The notes below the pieces were generated by a model. It saw nothing but the letters and a program-made list of their open reading frames with translations. It made no database searches and was not told the DNA's origin. The position numbers were made by a program, and so were the translations under genes. A stretch of DNA of 8,053 nt from Anaerobacillus sp. (lineage in GTDB: Bacteria > Bacillota > Bacilli > Bacillales_H > Anaerobacillaceae), in the NCBI GenBank assembly GCA_007120055.1, contig SKOL01000738.1, positions 1-8,053 of the forward strand, in the 5' to 3' direction. This document shows positions 1-6,444 of the stretch, piece after piece (within the stretch, counting starts at the first letter, position 1; the number at the start of each line of letters is the position of its first letter).

Positions 1-35
1 ATTTCAGAACTAATAAATAATTAGAGTTGACACAA

Positions 36-59
36 AAATAAAAATCAGGATTTTTATTT
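36..59. repeat. A/T-only inverted repeat before the permease remnant
   Basis: A perfect 10-bp inverted repeat has arms AAATAAAAAT (36-45) and ATTTTTATTT (50-59) around a CAGG loop, followed by a T-rich run. It could be a weak terminator of a gene to the left, or a scar near the point where the permease lost its 5' part. With no G/C in the stem it is a poor terminator, and function is not established. Confidence 0.35.
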
Positions 60-91
60 ATTTTATTATTTAAAGCTGAAAACTTTTTAGC

Positions 92-418
92 ATGTTAAAA
101 ATTAAATTTTATTGTTTTCTAATTTCTGGCTTTGCTGCATCTATAGCTGGTATGTTATATGCTGGAATGATGCAAACAGCACGTTTTAACTTCGGAACTG
201 GAGCTGAATTATTAGTAATTGCAGCGGTTATCCTAGGTGGAACGAGTTTGTTTGGTGGGAAAGGGACAATCATAGGTACATTTGTTGGTGCTCTACTAAT
301 TGGAACAATGAATAACGGTTTAATCATCTATGGATTGGATGTTAGCCAACAAATGATGGTAGCGGGAGCTATTATAATATTAGCTGTAGCTTTTGGAAAA
401 AAACCTAAGAGAACTTAA
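92..418 (+). pseudogene. 3' remnant of an RbsC-type sugar ABC transporter permease
   Basis: The 108-residue product matches only the C-terminal third of ribose/AI-2-type (BPD_transp_2) ABC permeases, which are normally about 310-340 residues. Visible family features are the helix around FLISGFAASIAGML, the conserved VILGGTSLFGGKGT segment (about residues 47-60), the helix with GALLIGTMNNGL, and a final helix ending in a basic tail. An in-frame TGA at 77-79 closes the frame just upstream, and positions 1-79 encode no missing permease sequence in any frame. The ATG at 92 has no convincing ribosome binding site. The homology seems to start almost at that codon, so the gene was cut near base 90-100 by a deletion or rearrangement. 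The intact protein would have been one membrane subunit of a sugar or polyol importer. Its stop lies 18 nt before the hydrolase start, so the two were probably co-transcribed. A functional short permease is unlikely because most transmembrane helices are absent. Confidence 0.8.
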
Positions 419-420
419 AA

Positions 421-427
421 AAAGGAG
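421..427 (+). promoter_or_regulatory. Ribosome binding site that selects the hydrolase start at 437
   Basis: AAAGGAG ends directly against an ATG at 428, leaving no spacer, but lies 9 nt before the ATG at 437. The later ATG is therefore the better start, removing three residues from the longest reading. Confidence 0.75.
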
Positions 428-436
428 ATGTTTATA

Positions 437-1348
437 ATGGCAGAAATTTACGATCACAATGGGAACCCGGTTAAACATGGAAGAGCTCGTGTTAATGGAA
501 TTCGCATGCACTATGTTACAGCAGGTCAAGGAGAACCGTTATTATTAATTCATGGTACACCAAAAACTCACTATTATTGGTATAAGCTTATTCCATTATT
601 AACTGAACATTTTACTGTAGTTGCTCCTGATCTTCGTGGTTTTGGAGATACTGACAAGCCACCTGTAGATGAAGGTTACGATTCATTAACAAATGCAAAA
701 GATATGGCTGAACTAATGACTGTCCTTGGTTATGAACAATTTCATGTTCACGGCGAAGATCGTGGCGCGGAATTTGCGTACGCTCTAGCTGCAAGTTATC
801 GTGAAAGAGTAAAAACTCTCTCATTTGCAGAAATGCTTCTATCAGGTCAGGGCTTAGAGGAGTGGTCGAACTTTACCCCAGAAAATGTATCAGCGCAATT
901 TAATCTCAATGGTGTATGGGTGTGGCATATTCCGTTTTTCTGGATCCCTCATCTTCCTGAGATGTTAATTAGCGGCCATGAGCGCGAATTTTGGGAGTTT
1001 TGGATTAAGGCGGAAACTTGGAATCCGAATGCAATTACGAAAGAAGCTATTGATGAGTGGATTTCGAAATTAGTAGCTCCGGGTGGTTTAAGAGGCTGTC
1101 TAGAAACATATCGCGCTGGATTTAAAAATGCGAGGATTAACGAAGAACTTTTAAAAACAAAGCTTACGTTACCTATCTTAACAATTGGTGCTCCTGAATT
1201 TTTCGGTGAGTTGGTTGAGGGGCAAATGCTCAAAGCTGCTGAAAAAGTCGAGCGTTCAGAGGTATTTGAGGAGTGTGGGCACAGTCTGGCTTTAGAAGCT
1301 GAGGATAGGCTAGCGAATCTCCTTTGTGAATTTATGCTGAATAGGTAA
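437..1348 (+). CDS. Alpha/beta hydrolase with Asp nucleophile (epoxide hydrolase / haloacetate dehalogenase type)
   Basis: A complete 303-residue alpha/beta-hydrolase fold enzyme, a normal length for the family. The oxyanion-hole strand LLLIHGTP is at residues 35-42, and APDLRGFGDTDKP (63-75) follows the usual strand. The nucleophile elbow reads H-G-E-D-R-G (105-110), so the nucleophile is Asp108 rather than Ser. The cap is rich in Trp and Phe (about 140-230), and the catalytic His is at GHSLALEAED (His282). An Asp nucleophile in a DRG elbow is typical of epoxide hydrolases and haloalkane/haloacetate dehalogenases, which work through a covalent alkyl-enzyme ester. The acid residue is not certain; Glu254 is one candidate. 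No signal peptide is seen, so it is cytoplasmic. It sits directly behind the permease remnant and is cut off from the dehydrogenase operon by a terminator, so it belonged to the transporter unit. The substrate is unknown. An epoxide precursor of a polyol would suit the context, but this is inference. Confidence 0.85.
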   Translation: MAEIYDHNGNPVKHGRARVNGIRMHYVTAGQGEPLLLIHGTPKTHYYWYKLIPLLTEHFTVVAPDLRGFGDTDKPPVDEGYDSLTNAKDMAELMTVLGYEQFHVHGEDRGAEFAYALAASYRERVKTLSFAEMLLSGQGLEEWSNFTPENVSAQFNLNGVWVWHIPFFWIPHLPEMLISGHEREFWEFWIKAETWNPNAITKEAIDEWISKLVAPGGLRGCLETYRAGFKNARINEELLKTKLTLPILTIGAPEFFGELVEGQMLKAAEKVERSEVFEECGHSLALEAEDRLANLLCEFMLNR

Positions 1349-1419
1349 CTCCAATAAGTTATAAATAAAAAACTCTATTCTCCCCTGAATAGTCTCCCCT
1401 TTTAAAATGAATTGGAGTT
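1347..1419. repeat. Nested stem-loop just after the hydrolase
   Basis: The arms AACTCCAAT (1347-1355) and ATTGGAGTT (1411-1419) are perfectly complementary over 9 bp. Inside is a smaller hairpin, CTATTC (1375-1380) with GAATAG (1387-1392), around TCCCCT; a similar CTCCCCT follows at 1394-1400. The left arm starts inside the hydrolase stop codon. It may shape the 3' end of the hydrolase transcript. No known RNA family is recognised, and a small mobile repeat is another possibility. Confidence 0.45.
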
Positions 1420-1437
1420 GTTTAACTATATTAATAC

Positions 1438-1470
1438 AAAAAATTCGAATCGTAATGGTTCGAATTTTTT
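1438..1470. terminator. Intrinsic terminator, probably bidirectional
   Basis: A perfect 12-bp inverted repeat has arms AAAAAATTCGAA (1438-1449) and TTCGAATTTTTT (1459-1470) around a 9-nt loop. The right arm ends in a run of seven T. The A run on the left gives the mirror-image signal on the other strand. It separates the permease/hydrolase unit from the promoter of the SAF-oxidoreductase operon. Confidence 0.85.
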
Positions 1471-1508
1471 TATTAAAATAAAATATCAGAATATTTATTC
1501 CGAATCTA

Positions 1509-1538
1509 TTGACATGGAAAGCGATAAGGTTATATAAT
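1509..1538 (+). promoter_or_regulatory. Consensus sigma-A promoter of the dehydrogenase operon
   Basis: TTGACA (1509-1514) and TATAAT (1533-1538) are both perfect matches to the consensus, separated by 18 bp. Transcription should start near 1545, giving a leader of about 140 nt before the oxidoreductase start at 1685. So strong a core promoter, overlapped by an operator, indicates control by repression. No -24/-12 sigma-54 promoter is seen, although Bacillus acetoin (aco) operons commonly use one with AcoR. Confidence 0.85.
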
Positions 1539-1572
1539 TTTACATATGTTACACAAAGTAACATATGTAAAA
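1538..1572. promoter_or_regulatory. Operator: 15-bp inverted repeat over the transcription start
   Basis: The arms TTTTACATATGTTAC (1538-1552) and GTAACATATGTAAAA (1558-1572) are perfectly complementary with a 5-bp spacer. Each arm is itself almost palindromic around ACATATGT, so the site can hold two dimers whose centres are 19 bp apart, close to two helical turns. The left arm begins at the last base of the -10 box and the pair covers the predicted start point, which is a repressor position. The regulator is not in the window and its family cannot be assigned from the site. Confidence 0.8.
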
Positions 1573-1684
1573 ACGGATATAAAAGGGGAATGTAATAATA
1601 AACTAGGTTTTTATTTTTGAAAAAGGGAAATCAAATTTAATTTATAGTAACATATGTAAAATTAAAATCGAGGAGTGATAATTA
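1573..1684 (+). other. Leader region of the dehydrogenase operon
   Basis: Between the main operator and the first gene the leader is A/T-rich and carries no recognisable riboswitch or T-box. An AAAAGGGG run at 1581-1588 is followed by ATG directly joined to TAA (1590-1595), so it encodes nothing. The true ribosome binding site is AGGAG at 1671-1675. The only clear signal is the third operator copy. Confidence 0.5.
1647..1661. promoter_or_regulatory. Third operator copy in the leader
   Basis: GTAACATATGTAAAA is an exact copy of the arm at 1558-1572, with its centre 89 bp downstream of it and about 108 bp from the first arm. It lies 9 bp before the ribosome binding site of the oxidoreductase. 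A distant exact copy suggests DNA looping or a roadblock that strengthens repression. Confidence 0.75.
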
Positions 1685-3004
1685 ATGTTAGGAATTAATC
1701 GGAAACTTGAGGAATTGCAAAAGAAGGGCGAGATTATCCGAGTTGGATTAATTGGGGCAGGGCAGATGGGAAGAGGTTTAATTTCCCAAATTGAGAGTAT
1801 GAATGGGATGCGAGTTGTTGTTACAGCAGATCTTGCAATAGAAAATGTTACGAATGCATATCTTAATTCAGGGCTTTCTAAAGATAACATCGTTTCAACT
1901 GACTGTACCTTAGAAGCGAGTGCAGCTATTCATTCAAATAAAGTTGTGGCGACAACAGACATGGAAATTGTAACTAGTTTACCTGAAGTAGATGTAGTAG
2001 TTGATGCAACTGGAGTCCCTAACATCGGTGCCAAAGTCGCTTGGGATTCTATTCTTAATAAGAAACATATTGTTATGTTAAATGTAGAAGCTGATGTAAC
2101 AGTTGGCCCGTTATTAAATAAATTAGCTGAAACTTGTGGTGTCGTTTATACAGGTTCAGCTGGAGATGAACCTGGTAGTATCATGGAGATTTATGACTTT
2201 GCTACGGCACTAGGTTTTGAGGTTGTAGCATTAGGTAAAGGGAAAAATAATCCGCTAAATTATGAAGCAAACCCAACGACTGTGGCAGAAGTAGCAGCTA
2301 AAAAAGGTGCTAGTCCTAAAATGGTTGCTTCTTTCCAAGATGGAACGAAAACAATGGTTGAAATGACAGCTGTAGCTAACGCTACTGGATTTTTGCCAGA
2401 TAAGCCAGGAATGCATGGTGTAACAGGAACTGTAAAAGAACTCCCTGATATTTTTATGTCACGAGAAAATGGTGGAGTCTTAGAAAATAAAAAAATAGTA
2501 GATTTTGTAAACGGTATTGCTCCGGGAGTCTTTGCAATTGTTACTTCTGATAAACCTGAAGTAAATCACGAGATGAGTTATTTAAGTATGGGAGATGGAC
2601 CAAATTATGTTTTATATCGTCCTTACCATTTATGTAGCTTAGAAACACCTCTATCAGTAGCAAGAGCTTATATTTACAATGAGCCAACAATCGCTCCTTG
2701 GTATGGGTTACAAGCAGAAACAGCAACAGTTGCTAAGAAAGATATAGCTGCAGGTGAGTTTTTGGATAGTATCGGTGGCTATACAGTTTACGGAACAATA
2801 CTAAAAGCAGATACTGCAAATGCGCAAGGTGCACTTCCGTTAGGATTAGTAGATTCGAATGTTCAAATGAAACGATCAGTTAAAAAAGGTGAAATTATTA
2901 AATATGATGATGTGGTTCAAACAAAAGAATCTACCATTTGGCGCTTGCGCAAAATGCAAGACGAGATGTTTTTTCAAAAACACCAAGAAAAGGTAAAAAT
3001 TTAA
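1685..3004 (+). CDS. NAD(P)-dependent oxidoreductase with C-terminal SAF domain (COG4091, DRL/DXR-II-like)
   Basis: The product has 439 residues and starts at an ATG 9 nt after AGGAG. An N-terminal Rossmann domain has GLIGAGQMG at 21-29. A middle domain contains VDATG (107-111), NVEADVTVGP (133-142), GSAGDEPGS (157-165) and GKGKNNPLNYEANP (184-197). A SAF domain at about 345-415 includes VAKKDIAAGEFLD and KKGEIIKYDDV. This layout fits the predicted homoserine dehydrogenase family with a SAF tail. From recall, that family includes Brucella abortus DRL (DXR-II), which converts 1-deoxyxylulose 5-phosphate to 2-C-methylerythritol 4-phosphate with NADPH. Only some members have that activity, so a related oxidoreduction or isomerisation of a branched polyol or its phosphate is also possible. 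True homoserine dehydrogenase is unlikely. It is the first gene of the operon, 84 nt before E1 alpha, so its product probably feeds the dehydrogenase complex. No signal peptide is present, so it is cytoplasmic. Confidence 0.7.
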   Translation: MLGINRKLEELQKKGEIIRVGLIGAGQMGRGLISQIESMNGMRVVVTADLAIENVTNAYLNSGLSKDNIVSTDCTLEASAAIHSNKVVATTDMEIVTSLPEVDVVVDATGVPNIGAKVAWDSILNKKHIVMLNVEADVTVGPLLNKLAETCGVVYTGSAGDEPGSIMEIYDFATALGFEVVALGKGKNNPLNYEANPTTVAEVAAKKGASPKMVASFQDGTKTMVEMTAVANATGFLPDKPGMHGVTGTVKELPDIFMSRENGGVLENKKIVDFVNGIAPGVFAIVTSDKPEVNHEMSYLSMGDGPNYVLYRPYHLCSLETPLSVARAYIYNEPTIAPWYGLQAETATVAKKDIAAGEFLDSIGGYTVYGTILKADTANAQGALPLGLVDSNVQMKRSVKKGEIIKYDDVVQTKESTIWRLRKMQDEMFFQKHQEKVKI

Positions 3005-3043
3005 ATACACTAGATGATTATATTTATTATTTATATTAGTTAA

Positions 3044-3065
3044 AAATAATCGGTATAGATTATTT
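3044..3065. repeat. Inverted repeat between oxidoreductase and E1 alpha
   Basis: AAATAATC (3044-3051) and GATTATTT (3058-3065) pair over 8 bp around GGTATA, in an A/T-rich 84-nt gap. There is no T run after it, so it is not a good terminator. It could be an mRNA processing or stability hairpin that sets different levels of the oxidoreductase and the complex. Confidence 0.35.
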
Positions 3066-3088
3066 GAGGTAATAGAGGAGGAATTGAA

Positions 3089-4072
3089 GTGTTGAAAACT
3101 GTAAAAGTACCATCCAAGATTTCTGACGAAAAATTAACGGAATTATTTAAACAAATGTGGTCAATTCGTTATTTTGAAGAAAAGGTAGATGAATTTTTTG
3201 CTAAAGGAATGATCCACGGAACGACTCACCTTTGTGTAGGTCAGGAAGCTTCGGCTGCTGGAGCGTGTGCGGTGATTGAAGATAAAGATAAAATTATTAG
3301 TACTCATCGTGGCCATGGTCACTGTATCGCTAAAGGTGCCGAAGTAAATAAAATGATGGCTGAACTATTTGGTAGAACTACAGGCTATTGTAAAGGTAAA
3401 GGCGGTTCAATGCATATTGCTGACGTGGAAAAAGGTAATTTAGGCGCTAACGGAATTGTTGGCGGGAATTTACCACTTGCTGTGGGTGCAGCTTTAACTT
3501 CAAAAATGAAAAATGAAGGCTACGTAGTTTTATGCTTTTTTGGAGATGGTGCGTCAAACGAGGGAAGTTTCCATGAAGCTGTGAATCTAGCATCTGTTTG
3601 GAATTTACCAGTTGTCTTTATTTGTGAGAATAATCAATACGGTATGTCAGGTTCGGTAAAAGATATGGTTAATGTCGAAAATATTGCTGATCGTGCAGTA
3701 GGTTATGGCATTCCTGGAAAAGTAGTTGATGGTAATGACGTTATTGCCGTGATGAATGACGTTGATGAAGCAGTCGAGAGAGCTCGACGAGGTGAAGGAC
3801 CTAGTTTAATAGAAGCAAAAACGTATCGCTGGAAAGGTCATTCGAAAAGTGATGCGAAGAAATATCGAACAAGAGAAGAAGAAAAAGAATGGCGAGAAAA
3901 AGATCCAATTGCACGATTCCGTAACCTTCTTATCGAAGAGGGGATTTTAACTAGTGAAAAGGCAGATTTTCTTCAGGAGGAAGCTAAAAAAGAAATTGAA
4001 GCTGCAGTAATTTTTGCTGAAAATAGTCCACAACCAACTCTAGATACATTAATGGAAGATATATACGCATAG
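3089..4072 (+). CDS. acoA: Acetoin dehydrogenase-like complex, E1 alpha (TPP-dependent)
   Basis: A complete 327-residue subunit with a GTG start 7 nt after AGGAGG (3076-3081). It forms the thiamine diphosphate site together with E1 beta and decarboxylates or cleaves the substrate before passing the acyl group to E2. The cofactor motif runs from GDG (152-154) to NN (181-182). HRGHGH is at 73-78, and the active-site loop YRWKGHSKSD with His251 starts at 246. The segments HRGHGHCIAKG and GKGGSMHIADVEKGNLGANGIVGG (103-126), and the short length compared with about 370 residues for Bacillus PdhA, place it with acetoin dehydrogenase (AcoA) rather than pyruvate dehydrogenase. The substrate need not be acetoin itself, because the first operon gene is not found in standard aco operons. 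The gene symbol reflects family only. Confidence 0.85.
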   Translation: MLKTVKVPSKISDEKLTELFKQMWSIRYFEEKVDEFFAKGMIHGTTHLCVGQEASAAGACAVIEDKDKIISTHRGHGHCIAKGAEVNKMMAELFGRTTGYCKGKGGSMHIADVEKGNLGANGIVGGNLPLAVGAALTSKMKNEGYVVLCFFGDGASNEGSFHEAVNLASVWNLPVVFICENNQYGMSGSVKDMVNVENIADRAVGYGIPGKVVDGNDVIAVMNDVDEAVERARRGEGPSLIEAKTYRWKGHSKSDAKKYRTREEEKEWREKDPIARFRNLLIEEGILTSEKADFLQEEAKKEIEAAVIFAENSPQPTLDTLMEDIYA

Positions 4073-4096
4073 GCGGGAATTTGAGGTGAATTAAAC

Positions 4097-5080
4097 ATGA
4101 GGGAAATTACGTATTTAGAAGCAGTAAGAGAAGCAATGAGTCAAGAAATGAGAAATAATAGCGATGTGTTTATTCTTGGAGAAGATATTGGTGTTTATGG
4201 TGGAGCTTTCGGTGTTACTCGTGGGATGATCGAAGAATTTGGACCTGAGCGAGTTCGTAACACTCCGATTTCAGAAGCGGCTATTTCTGGAGCTGCTGTT
4301 GGCGCTGCATTAACTGGTTTGCGCCCAATCTTAGAAATTCAATTTTCAGACTTCATTACAATTGCTACAGATCAATTAGTAAACCAGGCAGCGAAAACTC
4401 GTTATATGTTTGGGGGTAAAGGCAAGGTACCAATGGTACTACGTACACCAGCGGGATCTGGTACTGGAGCTGCAGCGCAACATTCACAAAACTTAGAGGC
4501 ATGGATGGCTCACATTCCTGGATTAAAAGTAGTTCAACCATCAACAGCTTACGATGTAAAAGGATTGTTGAAAGCTGCTATAGAGGATGATAATCCAGTA
4601 ATCTTTTACGAACATAAGTTACTTTATAGAACAAAAGGTCATGTACCTGAAGACCAATATTCAATTCCACTAGGAGTTGCTGATGTAAAACGAGAAGGTA
4701 AGGATGTTACGATTGTTGCAACAGCGATTATGGTCCATAAAGCGTTAGAAGCAGCAGTTGAACTTGAAAAAGAAGGTATTAGCGTAGAAATAATTGACCC
4801 ACGTACACTTGTTCCATTGGATGAAGAAACGATCGTAAAATCAGTGAGAAAGACTGGTAGATTAGTAGTTGTTCATGAGGCTGTTAAACGCGGTGGCTAT
4901 GGTGGCGAAATTGCTAGTATGATTGCTGAAAGTGAAGCATTCGATTATTTAGATGCACCGATTAAACGCTTAGGTGGAAAAGCAGTACCGATTCCATATA
5001 ATCCTGAATTAGAAAAAGCAGCTATTCCACAAGTACCAGATATTATTCAGGCAGTAAAAGAAACGTTGAACCGAGTATAG
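4097..5080 (+). CDS. acoB: Acetoin dehydrogenase-like complex, E1 beta
   Basis: A complete 327-residue transketolase-type beta subunit, the usual length for AcoB/PdhB. It starts with ATG 7 nt after AGGTGA (4084-4089), 24 nt behind E1 alpha. GEDIG is at 28-32. ISE at 58-60 supplies Glu60, which activates the thiamine ring, and AQHSQ places the active-site His at 129. The C-terminal transketolase domain includes [12 protein letters not shown] (233-244) and [15 protein letters not shown]. It assembles with E1 alpha as a heterotetramer in the cytoplasm. The reading frame is intact and no key residue is missing. The close resemblance to pyruvate and branched-chain E1 beta means the assignment to the acetoin type rests mainly on its E1 alpha partner. 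Confidence 0.85.
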   Translation: MREITYLEAVREAMSQEMRNNSDVFILGEDIGVYGGAFGVTRGMIEEFGPERVRNTPISEAAISGAAVGAALTGLRPILEIQFSDFITIATDQLVNQAAKTRYMFGGKGKVPMVLRTPAGSGTGAAAQHSQNLEAWMAHIPGLKVVQPSTAYDVKGLLKAAIEDDNPVIFYEHKLLYRTKGHVPEDQYSIPLGVADVKREGKDVTIVATAIMVHKALEAAVELEKEGISVEIIDPRTLVPLDEETIVKSVRKTGRLVVVHEAVKRGGYGGEIASMIAESEAFDYLDAPIKRLGGKAVPIPYNPELEKAAIPQVPDIIQAVKETLNRV

Positions 5081-5093
5081 GAGGAGAAAGCGA

Positions 5094-6431
5094 ATGGCTA
5101 AAGAAATATTCATGCCCAAACTGAGTAGTACGATGCAGGTTGGAACGCTACTCCAGTGGTTCAAAAAAGAGGGCGAAACTGTCGAAGTCGGTGAACCATT
5201 ATTTGAAATCATGACAGATAAAATCAATATTGAAGTTGAGGCTTATGAAGCGGGTACTCTTTTAAAATGTTACTTTGATGAAGATGCTGAGGTAGAGGTT
5301 AACCATGTAGTTGGTTTTATCGGCAACCCAGATGAAGTAGTTCCAGATTCACCGCCGGGTGTTTCAGGTTCAACAGATACATCGAATGACGATTCTGAAA
5401 AAGAGGAAGTAGTTGCGGAAGATGTGATCGACAATGTAACGCAGCCAACCCTTGAGAATGGTGAAAAGCAACGAGCAACTCCAGCTGCACGAAAATCAGC
5501 AAAAGTAAATGAAATTGAATTAGCAGCGGTTCCTGGATCTGGACTAAATGGCCGCATACATGTTGCTGACGTTGAAGCATTTATCAAATCAGAGGTAGCA
5601 CCTAAAGCTACACCACTTGCGAAAAAAGTTGCTCATTCAGTAGGTGTAGATCTTGCAACTATAAGTGGTACTGGGGCTAACGGAAAAATTTATCGTTCCG
5701 ATGTAGACCAAGTTGGAATTCAAAAACAAACAGAAGTACCGGCACAACGTAAAATTAAGCTAGAGGGGCTACGTAAAATTGTTGGGAAGCGAATGCTCGA
5801 GAGTGTAACTACTGTACCACATGTAACATTAACGACAGAAGTTGATATGTCAAAAGTAATTGAAATTCGTAAGCAAATACTAGGGAAAATTGAAAAGCAA
5901 ACTGGTTACCGTCTATCTTACACTGAAATTATCATTAAAGCAGTTGCCAAAACTTTAAAGAACCATCCAAATGTAAATGCTTCCTTACAAGGTGATGAAA
6001 TTATTTTAAACGATAAGATTAATATTGGTTTAGCTGTTGCTATTGATAACGGCTTAGTAGTGCCGGTAGTGAACGAAGCCGAACAAAAAGGTCTTGCCGC
6101 ATTAACGGAAGAATGCAAAACGTTAGGAAAAGCAGCTCGAGAAGGCAAATTAAAACCAGATCAAATGACAGGTGGTACATTCACTATTAGTAATCTAGGT
6201 ATGTATGCAATTGATGCGTTCACACCAATTATTAACAAACCAGAAACAGCCATCTTAGGTGTAGGTCGAATCAATGAAAAACCTGTGGGGATCAATGGAT
6301 CTATTGAATTAAGACCAATGATGAGCTTAAGCTTATCGTTTGACCATCGGACGATTGATGGAGCACCTGCAGCTGCATTTTTAACAGACCTAAAAACTGC
6401 ATTAGAAATGCCGTTTGAACTTCTCATTTAA
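5094..6431 (+). CDS. acoC: Dihydrolipoamide acyltransferase E2 with two E3-binding domains
   Basis: A complete 445-residue core subunit that carries the acyl group on lipoate and transfers it to CoA. An N-terminal lipoyl domain has its lysine at 43 in MTDKINIEV. An acidic Ser/Asp/Glu linker covers about 85-125. There are then two tandem peripheral subunit-binding domains: 127-164 (ATPAARKSA ... GSGLNGRIHVADV) and 171-207 (ATPLAKKVA ... GTGANGKIYRSDV). The catalytic domain follows from about 220, with His418 and Asp422 in FDHRTIDGA. Most E2 proteins have a single binding domain, so the duplication is a minority architecture. In the first copy the usual arginine is present (Arg133), while the second has lysine (Lys177). 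Its ribosome binding site, AGGAGG at 5079-5084, overlaps the E1 beta stop, so the two are tightly coupled. The acyl group is inferred to be acetyl. Confidence 0.87.
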   Translation: MAKEIFMPKLSSTMQVGTLLQWFKKEGETVEVGEPLFEIMTDKINIEVEAYEAGTLLKCYFDEDAEVEVNHVVGFIGNPDEVVPDSPPGVSGSTDTSNDDSEKEEVVAEDVIDNVTQPTLENGEKQRATPAARKSAKVNEIELAAVPGSGLNGRIHVADVEAFIKSEVAPKATPLAKKVAHSVGVDLATISGTGANGKIYRSDVDQVGIQKQTEVPAQRKIKLEGLRKIVGKRMLESVTTVPHVTLTTEVDMSKVIEIRKQILGKIEKQTGYRLSYTEIIIKAVAKTLKNHPNVNASLQGDEIILNDKINIGLAVAIDNGLVVPVVNEAEQKGLAALTEECKTLGKAAREGKLKPDQMTGGTFTISNLGMYAIDAFTPIINKPETAILGVGRINEKPVGINGSIELRPMMSLSLSFDHRTIDGAPAAAFLTDLKTALEMPFELLI

Positions 6432-6444
6432 GGAGTAGATAATA

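Noticed and set aside
27..32. TTGACA as a promoter for the permease remnant
   Set aside because: No acceptable -10 box lies 16-18 bp downstream; the region is simply A/T-rich.
1581..1595. Leader peptide after AAAAGGGG
   Set aside because: The ATG is followed directly by TAA, so nothing is encoded.
1685..3004. Homoserine dehydrogenase of amino acid biosynthesis
   Set aside because: The SAF tail, the DRL-like layout and the position at the head of an acyloin dehydrogenase operon argue against it; the name is an automatic family label.
5270..5587. Minus-strand open frames inside E2 and the other operon genes
   Set aside because: They lie opposite well-conserved coding sequence, have no ribosome binding sites or recognisable domains, and reflect codon bias of the real genes.
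3089..6431. Pyruvate or branched-chain 2-oxoacid dehydrogenase
   Set aside because: E1 alpha has the short length and the GHGHCIAKG and NLGANGIVGG segments typical of acetoin dehydrogenase, and the context is a repressed catabolic operon.
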